Source: Drosophila pseudoobscura (taxonomy: Eukaryota; Arthropoda; Insecta; Diptera; Drosophilidae). Taken from it: DNA of 64,000 bases. Positions 1 through 10,800 of this stretch are shown one piece after another. Location of the stretch: NCBI RefSeq assembly GCF_009870125.1, contig NC_046680.1, forward strand, positions 13,287,501-13,351,500. Direction: 5' to 3'. The first letter of the stretch is position 1; each line of letters begins with the position of its first letter. The position numbers and the translations under genes are program-made. A model generated the notes under the pieces. It did no database searches. It saw nothing but the letters and a program-made list of their open reading frames with translations, and was not told where the DNA came from.

Positions 1-1888
1 ATACATACTACATATACATATGTATGTATGGTTGGTTCGCAAGTGGGAGCGGGGGAAGTGGTAAGCAAAACGACGTCAGCGTAAACTGATTACCCCGAAG
101 ATCTATTGAGCTGCACAAGCGGCACGTACATGACGTTTTTGGGTTTGTTTTCGCCCAAGACCAGCAAAGAGGAATGGAAAGCGGTAAGGGAGGGAGGGAG
201 CCAGGGAGTGTGACTATGGGAACCTTCGTTTCGGGAGTTTGGTTCTCAACTGTGTAGAAACAACAACAAATACATAACTGCGCGATTACTCCAAAGTTCT
301 AGTTAAAACCGAGAGCATATAGGAAGTCAGCGGTAAGGTTTAAATTACAGTTACCCCAATACGATGATTATGAAATCAGTCTTGAGCTTGCTAGCACGGT
401 TCTAGAGAACTACTTGAAATAGAAAGTGGGCGATGAAGAGAGAGAGAGGGAGAGAGAGAACGAGAACGAGAGATGCACACTGATGAGCGTGCCAGCTGAT
501 GTTCTTAAACAACGGTTCTTCTGTTTTCAGGACTAGCCTTCTTCTCGAGTAAAAAGCTTCCCGTGTTTGGCTGTCTCGCTTTATCTGCTGCTGTTTAATC
601 TGCATCTTCACTTACCGTTAATCTCAATCACTCAATCATCTCTGAGGGCGGCGGCTCTACGCTACTCCGCAGAAATTAGCGTTGTTTTTTATCGCAGCCG
701 GCAAAACTATTACTGTAATAGCACTCACATTCTATATAGTTCGTATACGTATATGGGTGTACATATAACACCCACCACAAAACTGCACGTTGTGAAATTT
801 AGCTGCCAACTAAACCAAACAATTTCTGATCTACATAGAAAATGAATCTTCCAGAGGCACACTCACGTTCCAATACACGCGCAAGTGTCAGCGCCAGCCA
901 CCACACCAAAACAAAACAAAAAGCGCACATACATAACTTCACTCCAACTTGGAATTCCAGCAGACTTTTGCACGAAAATGAACACGTGCTGCATTTGCCC
1001 CATCCAGGACGATGGTAACGGGGCGGTTCGGGGAGAAGAGACGGAGAGCTGCGAGGGCTTGGTCTCTGGCTTGCAGCCACAGCCATAGCCGCAGACAATA
1101 ACAAAAGCAAAGTTTGAGTGCAGTGGGTGAGTCACTCACTCACTCGCTCACTCACACACTGGCTCAGCCGCAATGTCCAAAGGTATATTACATAGAAGGT
1201 GAGTACTGAATTCAATCTGTACATTTGCATATCCATGCATATGATGGTGTGACACAAAGAAGGCGAGAAACACTGACCCTCAAAAGAGCGACTGCCCAAC
1301 CCCACATTTAATAGACCTTGCAATGGGCCCACTATAAAGAGGGGACATAAGGAAAGAGCGCGCGTCGTTTGGTTCCGATAAGAGCATTTACTACGCGCCC
1401 GATTTACAAATTAGTATGAGTCGGCCGCAGAGGCAGAGGCGGCTGTGCCAAGTTTTGCCATGTCTAACTTAGTTGGCCGCCTGAGACTAAGTGAGCGTGA
1501 GGGTGTATATGTATGCATGTGAGTGGGAGTGGGAGTGCAGCTGGCCGAGAGCCATGGCAAAGCGAAATTTTTGCGGTGCGTCTGCCTGAAACTTTAGTGG
1601 GCCCGGCTAACTTTTAGCAAAAACTTTTGATTTGAGTACCTGCCACTAAATAAGCAGGGGCACAGCACAGGCACAAAAGCCAGCATACGCACACACACAC
1701 ACACACACCACATGCTCTGCTCTGCTATAAAAGTTGCCATTGGCATTGCCATTGCTGGGGCCATATGCCCCCATCGTCCGGGGGCACAAAACCACGCATT
1801 GAACTATGAAAATCAGGAAACTTTGCAGACGGAAATTTCCAGCAATGCATTTGAACAAAAATATAAAAAACAGAGAAGAGATGACTTA
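1..1888. other. Intergenic or intronic DNA, probably introns of a minus-strand gene
   Basis: No open frame here looks like a real gene. Two strong minus-strand splice donors (GTAAGT) lie near 616 and 1889, each preceded by exon-like sequence, so this DNA probably holds introns and alternative 5' exons of a minus-strand gene whose body lies left of the window. There are GA-rich runs at about 438-470 and a (CA)n run at about 1690-1709. The identity of the gene cannot be read from this window. Confidence 0.4.
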
Positions 1889-2100
1889 CCGCACCGCTCG
1901 CCATCGCCATCACCATTGAAGTTGGAGTTGAAGTTGGAGTTTCCCAGAAGGAGCCACTATTTCAGTTGCAATTTACAGAACCGGCACATTTACAACAACG
2001 GCGAAACTTCAAAATACCGCAAGAATCAAAAGGAACAGCTGTCAAAGTGCGCGGTTCAGAAGACTAGTGTTGTATTAGGGCCAAAAACAGCTGATTGCAG
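1889..2100 (-). other. Putative 5' exon of a minus-strand gene leaving the window
   Basis: Read on the minus strand, exon-like sequence ends in a strong donor (GCG followed by GTAAGT) at 1889/1888. A possible start codon at 1916-1914 would open a short frame beginning MVMAMASGA before the splice site. The right edge is a guess based on a CAGCTGTTT motif, which is common at fly promoters, near 2090. It may instead be entirely untranslated. A second donor at about 616 would be an alternative or later 5' exon. Confidence 0.3.
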
Positions 2101-2172
2101 CCAGGGCTGCACGATAACCACCGTTGTAAATTTAAAAATGTAATTTCTTGCAAATAAAAGTAGTAAAACACA

Positions 2173-2853
2173 TCAGTTAATATTCAGTTGCGGTGTCAAC
2201 TCAAATGCCTCGTTTGAATTGGAGGACACATCCAGCGTCTTCTGGGATGGCTGAGTGCTCATCAGCATGTTGGCCGTGAGCAGGTGAAACCAACGGAAGC
2301 GATTCAGATAGTTGTCGACGCCTTTACTGATGAAATAGAGCTTGAGCGGACGCATGCTGCGCTGCGGATGCTTCGGCTGTTTCCGCACAGTCCCGTCCGG
2401 GCACTCCACAAACTTGGTCCTCCTGTGTGTCAGCATCAGGTCCAGAGCAAAGGTGCAATGTAGGTAGTAAACGGCAGTTGCGTACAGCGCCACCGTGGCA
2501 TTGTCCCGGCAGCAGATATAGTAGCCATGCCAGTTCGCCCCCTGACTCTTCAGGTACACCAGCTTGTTGCCGTGCAGCGCCAGATACATGTGAACAAAGA
2601 TGGTGACTAGATGCAGGGTGCCAAAGAGTCCGCTGAAGGCGGACTCCAGCTGCATTGTCGGCTTCTCGGCATAGAACATCCCGATGATGGCCAGCAGGCA
2701 GATGATGGAGGAGCCGCCGTAGGTGGCGCACAGCAGGAATATGTGCGGTATGCCTTCGTCCTGGAAGCAACGCCAGTGAATGTAGCAGCAGCAAAAGCTC
2801 AGCACCAGTTCGAGCACCTTGAACAGCAGCCACACGGGCTTCTTTGAACGCAT
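2173..2853 (-). CDS. Four-span membrane protein, uncharacterised
   Basis: A single open frame of 226 residues starting MRSKKPVWLL. Four hydrophobic segments are visible at about residues 7-26, 38-61, 72-93 and 118-141, with short loops, a Cys-rich first segment (FCCCYIHW) and a hydrophilic C-terminal tail of about 85 residues. This layout resembles the small insect four-span proteins of the MARVEL/Snakeskin type, but I see no motif that fixes a family. The open frame extends 51 codons upstream of this methionine; I chose the internal start because it directly precedes the first membrane segment. The stop of Pi3K59F lies only 171 bases upstream on the same strand, so this gene has a very short promoter or shares a transcript with it. 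Confidence 0.65.
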   Translation of the reverse strand: MRSKKPVWLLFKVLELVLSFCCCYIHWRCFQDEGIPHIFLLCATYGGSSIICLLAIIGMFYAEKPTMQLESAFSGLFGTLHLVTIFVHMYLALHGNKLVYLKSQGANWHGYYICCRDNATVALYATAVYYLHCTFALDLMLTHRRTKFVECPDGTVRKQPKHPQRSMRPLKLYFISKGVDNYLNRFRWFHLLTANMLMSTQPSQKTLDVSSNSNEAFELTPQLNIN

Positions 2854-3024
2854 CTTCTGACCCCCTTCCCCCACGTGCAATGAAACAGAAGATTCTATCG
2901 GGACAGGACAAAGCAGATATATAGTACATTCAGATACATTAAAATCTAGATCTACAGACCTACTGCGATCTACTGCATTGGCTAGAGCAATACTAACGAT
3001 ACACATATGGATATGGCGGCCTCT

Positions 3025-6000
3025 CTACTTGCGCCAGTACTGGGTGAATCTGTGGATCTGCTCGACGAGTGCCGGCATAACTGCCGTAATGGATATGTCC
3101 AGCAAACTTTGGAGATGCTGAACGGCCTCCTCGTCGGTGAGGCCCAGCTGGAGGTTCTCCTCCACCTTCTTGACCGCCTTGTCCGGCTCGAGGGCAATAT
3201 CCGGCACCGTGGCATCTACCATCAGCGAAAAGAGATTGAGCATGACGTTGGCATGCCTTCGCAGATGCAAATACGCAGTATAGCACTGCTTTCGGAACTC
3301 ATGATGATGATCGGAACTGACACCGCCCATGGCCTCGACCATTTCCTTGCTCAGCTTCATGGGCGGCGGCATGGGCTTGGGATCGCGTCCCAGAATGTAA
3401 CCGAAATCGATGTGGAATAGCTTGCCATTGGTGGTCAGCAGAAGGTTGTCCAAATGCCGATCACCCACACCTACAGACAGATCGAAAGCGTAAGCGGAAT
3501 GCAGCTGAATGGGGAGAACATGCAGAAAATCTTACCCAACAAGTAGGTGATCACACAATAACCGGCACAGCTCTTGATGTAGGTGTCCATGACCTCCGCG
3601 GATATGCCGTAGGGACCATTGTCGCAGGGATTGTGTCGCCGAAAGAAGTTGTGGATGTTGCCCTCGCGGGCCAGAACCTCCGCCACCGTGCACGACTCGA
3701 CGTACTGGAGGAAGCCGTGCTTGGAGCTGGTGGCCAGCACCTTGTACGGCGTGAGCTTGAGGTCCAGATTCTCGCGCCGCAACAGCTTGTCCATCAGCGT
3801 TATCATCTGCAGAATGAGCTGATCCTGGCGCAGATCATCGCCGTGCTTGAAAATTGCCACATACTCGTGCTGGGCAATCGATGTCACGAACGTGAGCCTG
3901 TCCAAGAAATAGAAGAATAAATTTTAGCCAGCGATTCTTTGTATCGAGGGAAGCCGCCTCTTACTTGGCCGGCATTAGGGCGCTCTTGAAGAGGGATGTG
4001 CGCATGGGCACTATCTTTGTGATGTAGATCTCTGGGTCCAGGGGAAATGGTATCGGCTCAAAGTTGGTAAAGTTCATTTTGAACATATCCTGCTCGGCGA
4101 GCAGCTTCTGGAATTTCTCCGTCTTCTTGTTGCGATTCCCAGGCTCCTTGGCCACCTGTTTAACCAGCTTCACCAGCTCATCGATGAAGCGACGCTGCTT
4201 CCGCAGATTATAGAAGATGCCCCTCAGGTTGAAGTTGCCTTGAATATTAAAATCCCCAATTATATGGGGGTTATCCCCTGAACTGATGGATCACCTACCA
4301 TTTTCCAACACCTTGAGGAACATCTTCAGAACCATGGCGTACATGTCGTGGGCGCGCTCGTCCTGCTTCCGCACCGATTCCACCTCCTCCACCTCGATGG
4401 ACAAGTACCAGTAGAAGTAGTTGGCCAGCGTGGAATTGCTGCAGGCGCGCTGGATGAGGAATGTGCAGAGATTACTTGGCACGCTGCCAAAGCTGATGCC
4501 CTCGGCCAGCATCAGAGTGTTGGAATTTGAGTCGGAGACAAGCGAGGCGGCATTTGCATCGCCCCGTGCTGGCGTAACCGGAGTTGGAGTACTGGCCTTG
4601 CTGGGCCCCGGTGCCGATCCCAGTCCCAGTCCCACTGCCAGTCCTTGCACCGAACTGCTAGACGGACCAGCGCCCAAGCCAGGACTGATTGAGATGTCAC
4701 CCTTGATGGCGGCCAGTGCGCTTGCGGCCCGCTGATTGGCGGGTATAACCGAAGAGTGGAGGGCACTGCTAGTGCCACTGAGATCCGAGATGGTGCTCTG
4801 GTCCATTAGAGAGCCGTTCTCGTCCAGCATGGACCGTGCCACATCCCTCTCGGGGAAAATGCAGCTGTGCAGATGGACAATGTTGCGGGGATCCTCGTAC
4901 TTGAGGGCCTGCACCAGCTGCAGCAGATACAGCAGCAGATCCTCGTCGGGTGCTTGGGCCAGACGACTGATGGCATACTTCCGCACCTGCGGGTGCGTGA
5001 AAGTTGGACTCAGCAGCTCGAGGGCATCCTCCACGTCCATTGGGGCCCAATTAGCCAGCATCCAGAGGGCCTGCATAACCTCATCCTCCAGTTTCCAGTT
5101 GATGCACTTCAGGAACTTTGTGAGGGCCTTCTTGTGCGACGACAGATAAAAGCGAAACTTCCACAGCAGATCTTGTTCCTCGCTGGTCAGCACATAAGTG
5201 GGCGGACAACGATACACGATCGTGTGCAGTTGGTCGCGAATGCTGAGATTCAAGGGAGGATTCCAATGTAAATGCATAAAAGGATTGCTGCATATTCATC
5301 TCAAATACCTGGCTGTAGGCTTGGCGTCCCGATCCGAGATGCCAGAACGCTCCGAGCGGGCCAATCGATGGTGCTTCCGTTCAACCAGATTTTCCTGAGC
5401 AAAAGAAGATAAAACAATAAGAAAAAAACAATAAGATAAAACATATGCATCGATTGGAGGTTACTCCACACTGACCATTTGAATCTCCGAGTCGGGCACC
5501 GAGACCAGCTTGGGTTTGGCTGGCAATTTATACTTGATGTCGCCCTCCGGCTCAAAGTAAACCACGGAATACTGCAAAATGAACCCAAAAATTAAGCTTT
5601 TCAATACTGGAAGATGGCGATTACCACTCACATTGTACATGTCGTCCACAATGACGGCGGGAAACTCAATCATCAGGAACATGTAGTCGGACATGCGCTT
5701 CTCCCGCTCATTGATCACCTCGATCTCTCGGAATGTGAGACGATCCAGCCAGTCCACCTTCTGCACCTGTCCGTTGCGATGTTTTTTGGCCAATTTTCCG
5801 AGGCGCTGCATCTGCGACTTAGACGATTCCTTGCCCTTACCGGGGGTCTTGCTGGGGAAACTGCCATCGCCCTCTACGCCCAGCCAGACGCGCAAGTCGT
5901 ACATGCCCTGTCGGAACATGCCATCCTTGCCGAATACAGAGATCGCTGTACCGCCAATGACGGCAGTCTGGCCGGCGCCCGAGCAGTCCAGGATGGTCAG

Positions 6001-6394
6001 CACCAGCATGGCATTGCGGGGCAAGTCGGAGAACTGCAGGGGCAGCGACACCCACTCGTTCCAGCTCCAGCGTTTGCCAAACGCCTTGTAGGAGCTGTAG
6101 ACGGGTAGGCAGTAGGGCCGTCCATTGTTGTAGACCTGCAGGCGCACCTGGAACGATGGATACTCCTCCGAGTACAGGCCCGAGAAGCGCAGAATGGGAT
6201 CCTCAAGCAGTTTCTCGTAGTCTGGCTGCCGTTTCTTACCCTCCAACGTCCCACTGAAAAGATAATAGAGAATGATTTCTCGATTTTTCCAGGTCCCGGG
6301 CATGCCACTCCCTTTCAGCTTACACTTTGATTTGCACGCGCTCGTGCAGTGCGCTGCTGTGTATGTAGCGAAAGTTATCATCGGGCTGATCCAT
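3025..6394 (-). CDS. Pi3K59F: Class III phosphatidylinositol 3-kinase (Vps34)
   Basis: Makes PtdIns3P on endosomal and autophagic membranes, working with Vps15 and Atg6. Eight exons can be joined in frame on the minus strand: 6394-6324, 6253-5632, 5571-5476, 5394-5309, 5242-4299, 4238-3965, 3897-3536 and 3470-3025. They give 966 residues, close to the family's usual 890-950. The N-terminus ([12 protein letters not shown]) and a C2 region come first, then the PIK helical region in the large exon. A low-complexity Ser/Gly/Pro insert follows the helical region. The kinase domain fills the C-terminal third, with the catalytic loop DRHLDN at about residue 822, DFG at about 840, and the family's C-terminal end [10 protein letters not shown]. 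Every junction keeps frame with GT-AG sites. It is head-to-head with Rrp4 across 224 bases. Confidence 0.96.
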
Positions 6395-6618
6395 TTTCCA
6401 GACGCTTAATTGTAAATTTTCATTTAAATATGCGTAATTTCCGCAGAGCAGCAACAACTATAAATTCACCCACAACACAAAACAGCTGATTCAGACTGGC
6501 TCCGCTACGAACTAGTTCCGTTGCACCGCCGAACTGGTTCTGCGGCGCGCGTGTTTTGTCAGCTGTGGTTGCGTTTACGTTTAGTTTGTTTAATTTTCAA
6601 TTTAAAACTCGACCTGCG
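6395..6618. promoter_or_regulatory. Shared promoter interval between Pi3K59F and Rrp4
   Basis: Only 224 bases separate the two divergent start codons, so both 5' UTRs and both promoters must fit here. The stretch carries a CAGCTGATT box near 6483 and a CAGCTGTGG box near 6560, E-box-like motifs common at broadly expressed fly genes. No TATA box is evident. This is the arrangement expected of housekeeping genes. Confidence 0.6.
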
Positions 6619-7575
6619 ATGGCCACAAACGCCACAATAGAGCTGGCGCTGGACCGCGTGGACTGGTGTGCCCTGGCCGAGCGGCAGGACGTATTGCCGC
6701 GCGTCTACACACCCGGAGAAGTTGTCATGCCGGAGGCAGGCTTCATGCGCGGACACGGCACGTTCGTAGAGGATGAGAACATCAAGGCCTCTGTGGCCGG
6801 CGTGATTGAGAAGGTGAACAAACTGATCTCCGTGCGTCCACTCAAGAGTCGATATGTGGGCGAGATCGGTGACGTGGTGGTGGCGCGCGTGATCGAGGTG
6901 CAGCAGAAGCGCTGGCGCGTGGACACAAATTCCCGCCTGGACTCCATACTTCTGCTGTCATCGGTTAATCTGCCCGGCGGAGAGCTGAGACGGCGCTCCG
7001 CAGAGGATGAGCAGATGATGCGACGCTATCTGGACGAAGGCGATCTCATTTCCGCCGAAGTTCAAGTAAGTATCCCAGCAGTTATGTTGGTCCTCTTCAG
7101 CGGAGCTTATTGAATTCCTCTTCAGAATATCTTCGAGGAGGGCACGCTTTCGCTGTACACCCGAAGTTTGAAGTACGGAAAACTGTCGCAGGGCGTACTC
7201 GTCAAGGTCTTCCCCGCGCTGGTCAAGCGTCGCAAGATGCACTTCCATAATCTGCCCTGTGGAGCGTCCGTGATCTTGGGCAACAACGGCTACATCTGGA
7301 TATCGCCCCCCAAGAGTCAGGATCAGGAAGGCGGCGAGGGTGGCTTTGCCCAGAATCTGGGGGAAGCGGTGCCACGAAACGAGCGCGAAGTGATAGCCCG
7401 CCTGCGCAACTGCATCCTGGCCCTAGCAAAATGCAAACTGATGCTCTACGACACCAGCATACAGTATGCCTACGACGAGTCGCTCAAGTACGAGGCCCAC
7501 GAACTGCTCCAACAGAACGTCATATACGATATCGGCGAGCAGACGCAGGCTCGTCTGCGGGATGGAGATGAATAG
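6619..7575 (+). CDS. Rrp4: Exosome cap subunit Rrp4 (EXOSC2)
   Basis: One of the three S1/KH cap subunits of the RNA exosome, which binds RNA at the top of the barrel for 3' to 5' processing and decay. Two exons, 6619-7065 and 7126-7575, join in frame (GAAGTTCAA to AATATC) to give 298 residues, the length known for the fly protein. Visible landmarks are the N-terminal segment ending GFMRGHGT, the S1 region with VGEIGDVVVARVIEV, and the KH region around VILGNNGYIWI. I chose the start at MATNATIELAL rather than the ATG 21 codons upstream because the upstream stretch (FTFSLFNFQF) looks like translated 5' UTR. An AATAAA signal lies only six bases past the stop. Confidence 0.96.
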
Positions 7576-7580
7576 CCCGG

Positions 7581-7586
7581 AATAAA
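7581..7586 (+). terminator. Poly(A) signal of Rrp4
   Basis: AATAAA begins six bases after the Rrp4 stop codon. It is followed by a T-rich stretch with TTTTTTGAAC, so the 3' UTR is probably only a few tens of bases. Confidence 0.7.
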
Positions 7587-7843
7587 CGAACAATTCGAAA
7601 TATTCCTCCAAACTCCGTTTTTTGAACTATTTTGGACAGGTTGGCAGGGCCAGTATGTCTCGCCAGTGTGTCAGCACGCTAAAGTTTCGCCTGGGTTGGC
7701 AGCACTGCGGGGTTCGTGAAAAGAAAAGACGCCTAGAAATTGTCACTGCTTAAACCGTGTTATTTATTTGACGCGAGTTTGTTTACAGTGTTTGCGGTAT
7801 ACTTTTATTATTATTCCGTGTGTTTTCGTCGTGAACGCTCAGG

Positions 7844-10800
7844 ATGGAGGACATCGTAAGAGCCCGTGAGTCGGAGCTAGCCGAGAAGAAAATCTGCCGC
7901 TTCTGCCTGACGGGGGAGAAAATTGCATCGCTTTTTGCGGAAAACCCCAGCGTCAAGTCAACGGCGTCGCTGCCCCTACTGATAATGGCCCTCACGTCGA
8001 CCGAGGTAAGTAGGGAATTCATTGGAACTCATTTCCGGATCGGATTTGAATCGGGTTCAAAGTTGCACTAACAGCAAACCGAGAAAGAACTTGGCTAAGA
8101 CAATGCTTGGGGTTTCTGAACACACTGCTTTCGTGGGGGGGTCTTGGCTAAGGGAACGGCGAAAGCCCTTTGATCATTAAACATATAAACTGATAAAACC
8201 ATGTGTTTATTGTTGATTCCCTGCACTTTTTTCCTGCAAATTGGGCGAAAATACCATTTTTCACTCAATATTGCCACAACTGTACGCATACAAACACAAC
8301 ATTTCGGTGTGCACAGACACAGAGGTCAGCTGTTTGGCGCGCAGACACAAATACGAATTTATTTTCTTCAGAATTCATTTTTATTCCTATGCGTATAACA
8401 CATACATATATGGGTGTATATTTGTATAAATCTTCATTGTATATCATCTTATATAATATTTCTGATTTATTTATATGTGTATCAAATATATAGGGGTGTA
8501 TATTTCTATAAATCTTCATTGTATATCCTTCTTATATAATATTTGTGATTTCCCGATTGGCAAGTGATTATTATACATATATATATATATGATATATGAT
8601 AATTGGAATAAAATTAATTTTGTCAATAATAAAGCTAAGGGCTAAAACTGAACTTGTAGTAGCATGGAATCCAAAGTGACGAAGGGGGGGCGTTGAACGT
8701 ATCAGGCTGCGGGTGAGGAGGTGGATATATTTCAGCCAGCCTTATTGCCGTTGGGTTTGTCGCCGAAGCGCAGTATGCGCGTCAGCATGGAGGTGAAGCA
8801 CGGTATCTGTTTCTGGCGATCCATCATTGGGGTAGCCGGCACGTTCGACTCAAAGTCGATGGCCACGCGCTGACTGACAAAAGTGAGCAGCGTGAGCAGG
8901 TCGTATTTCTTGGCATTGCTATTCAGCTCCTGGATGAGTGACTGCATGTACCACGAGCCGTTGTTTATATTGCGCCAGGAATAGTAGCCTGCAATCGCAT
9001 GTTTAGTAAGTAACTAAATAAATAACGTTTAACCTTATCGGTTTTTCCATACCTGGTATCGTCGAGTAGGAGAAGAGAAAGTCGGCATGGACGGGTATTT
9101 TGTAGCCCATAGACGAGTCCCCATCCGTTTCAGTCACTCCCTTCTCTAGCATCACGCCCTCGTCCAGGCCATCTCCCTGGCAGGCCTGTATGAAGAACAA
9201 CTTCGGCTTGCCCGCCAGCGTGGGGCACATCTTGGCAGTGAAGTAGTGCCAGATTTGGTCCAGCTTGTACTGAACATCGTTGGCATAAATGCAGCCATGC
9301 TCGCCATGCGACAAGATGGCAATGGCCAGGCAGTCGCTGTCCGTATGGTCCAGCGCGGCGGCCTTCTCGATCTGTTCGCGTATGTTCTGCCACTTGCAGT
9401 CCTTGTGCACTGACACATCGAAACCCAATCTCTTAAAGGTCTTGCGCAGCTCCTCCGCATCCACATTGGTACCCATACGCGCCCTCAGCGTAGGTATCTC
9501 GAAGAACTCATGATTGAATATAATGGCCTGACCGCGATGTTTGTGATTCATGTTGTACTCGCTGGCATACCGCTCAACGGGCATTCGGGCCACATAATTG
9601 TTGATCGAGGGGGGAGGAATACTGAAAACAAGATCCGGATAATTTCAATAAACCACTCAATAGGCTATCACCACCACAGCGATAAGATTAGATAAAAGCA
9701 GTCTTAAATTTGGTTCTTCCGCTTAATTTGGGATTTTACCGTCAATTTGGACAAAGAAGAAAGCAACAGAAAGCCTTGGGGACCTCATCATGCCATTCGA
9801 AATACTTCTTCCTCGGTAAGGGTATACAAGGAACACACAGGCAGACCCGCACTTAATATACGCACTTATGTGAAGGGAACGCGAGAGCAGTAGCGAGTAG
9901 AGAGAAGAGAGCAACACACACACAATGCACATGGACCTTACCTCGCTGCAGCCGTTGCACCACCAACTCCGGCGTTGTTGCCCTCACAGCCTTTGGCATC
10001 GGTACTATCACCAATGCTGCTGCGATTGACGCCCGTTCCATTTGAACCGAGAGCAATAAAGTTCCTAGTTATGCACTCGTCAGTCATTTTGCTGCTTCTG
10101 ATATCTTCTCGGGGGAGAGCGACTCTCGCGGCCGTCGTCGTCCGATACTGCAGTGCAGTCAATTGTTTGTGTGGGTTCTGTTCTCCTTGTTGCCAGCCTT
10201 GCCTTTTGTTCTCAGCGTCCGTCTGCCTGTGACTGCCTGCGACGCCCTGCCTTCTATTGTTGCGCCCTTCTTTCGTACCCAAAAGAGGCCCGTCAGTCAG
10301 GTTCGGCTCTTTGATTTTGTTTATTTGTAACTAAATTCAACACTACCGCGAAACCAACAGCTGTTTTTCGTTTGTTTTATATTCCCATGATTTGCACTAA
10401 CAATTGAATTTGCACTGGGAAATGGCCAAATATCCTTTTATGGCTTAGCCGCGTTTAATCAATTAATTAACGGAGGTTAAGCGTGCTCCGGCGCCGCTCA
10501 CGAATTCTCGAGGTGGGTTTGTGTTTTGGCTGTTTGTGTGTGTGCACTTACCGCCAAAGTAGGGATGGATTTAAGTAATATCGATGTATCGAGGAACGAA
10601 CAAATCGATAGTGGAACATTCGATATTATTTGATGTATCGTTTTATTCAAATAAATTATTTCAGGTAAAAAAGTTGTAGATTTAAATGTTATGTTGTCTT
10701 TTTATTTTTACAGGTGAGCGCCGATGATCAAATGCCCAGCTATATTTGCCTGGACTGCCACTTGCTGTTCGAGCACAGCTACCGCTTTATGCAGATGTGC

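Noticed and set aside
1712-2143. 143-residue plus-strand open frame with Lys-rich sequence
   Set aside because: It overlaps the minus-strand 5' exon and donor. Its codon use is not coding-like and it has no recognisable domain.
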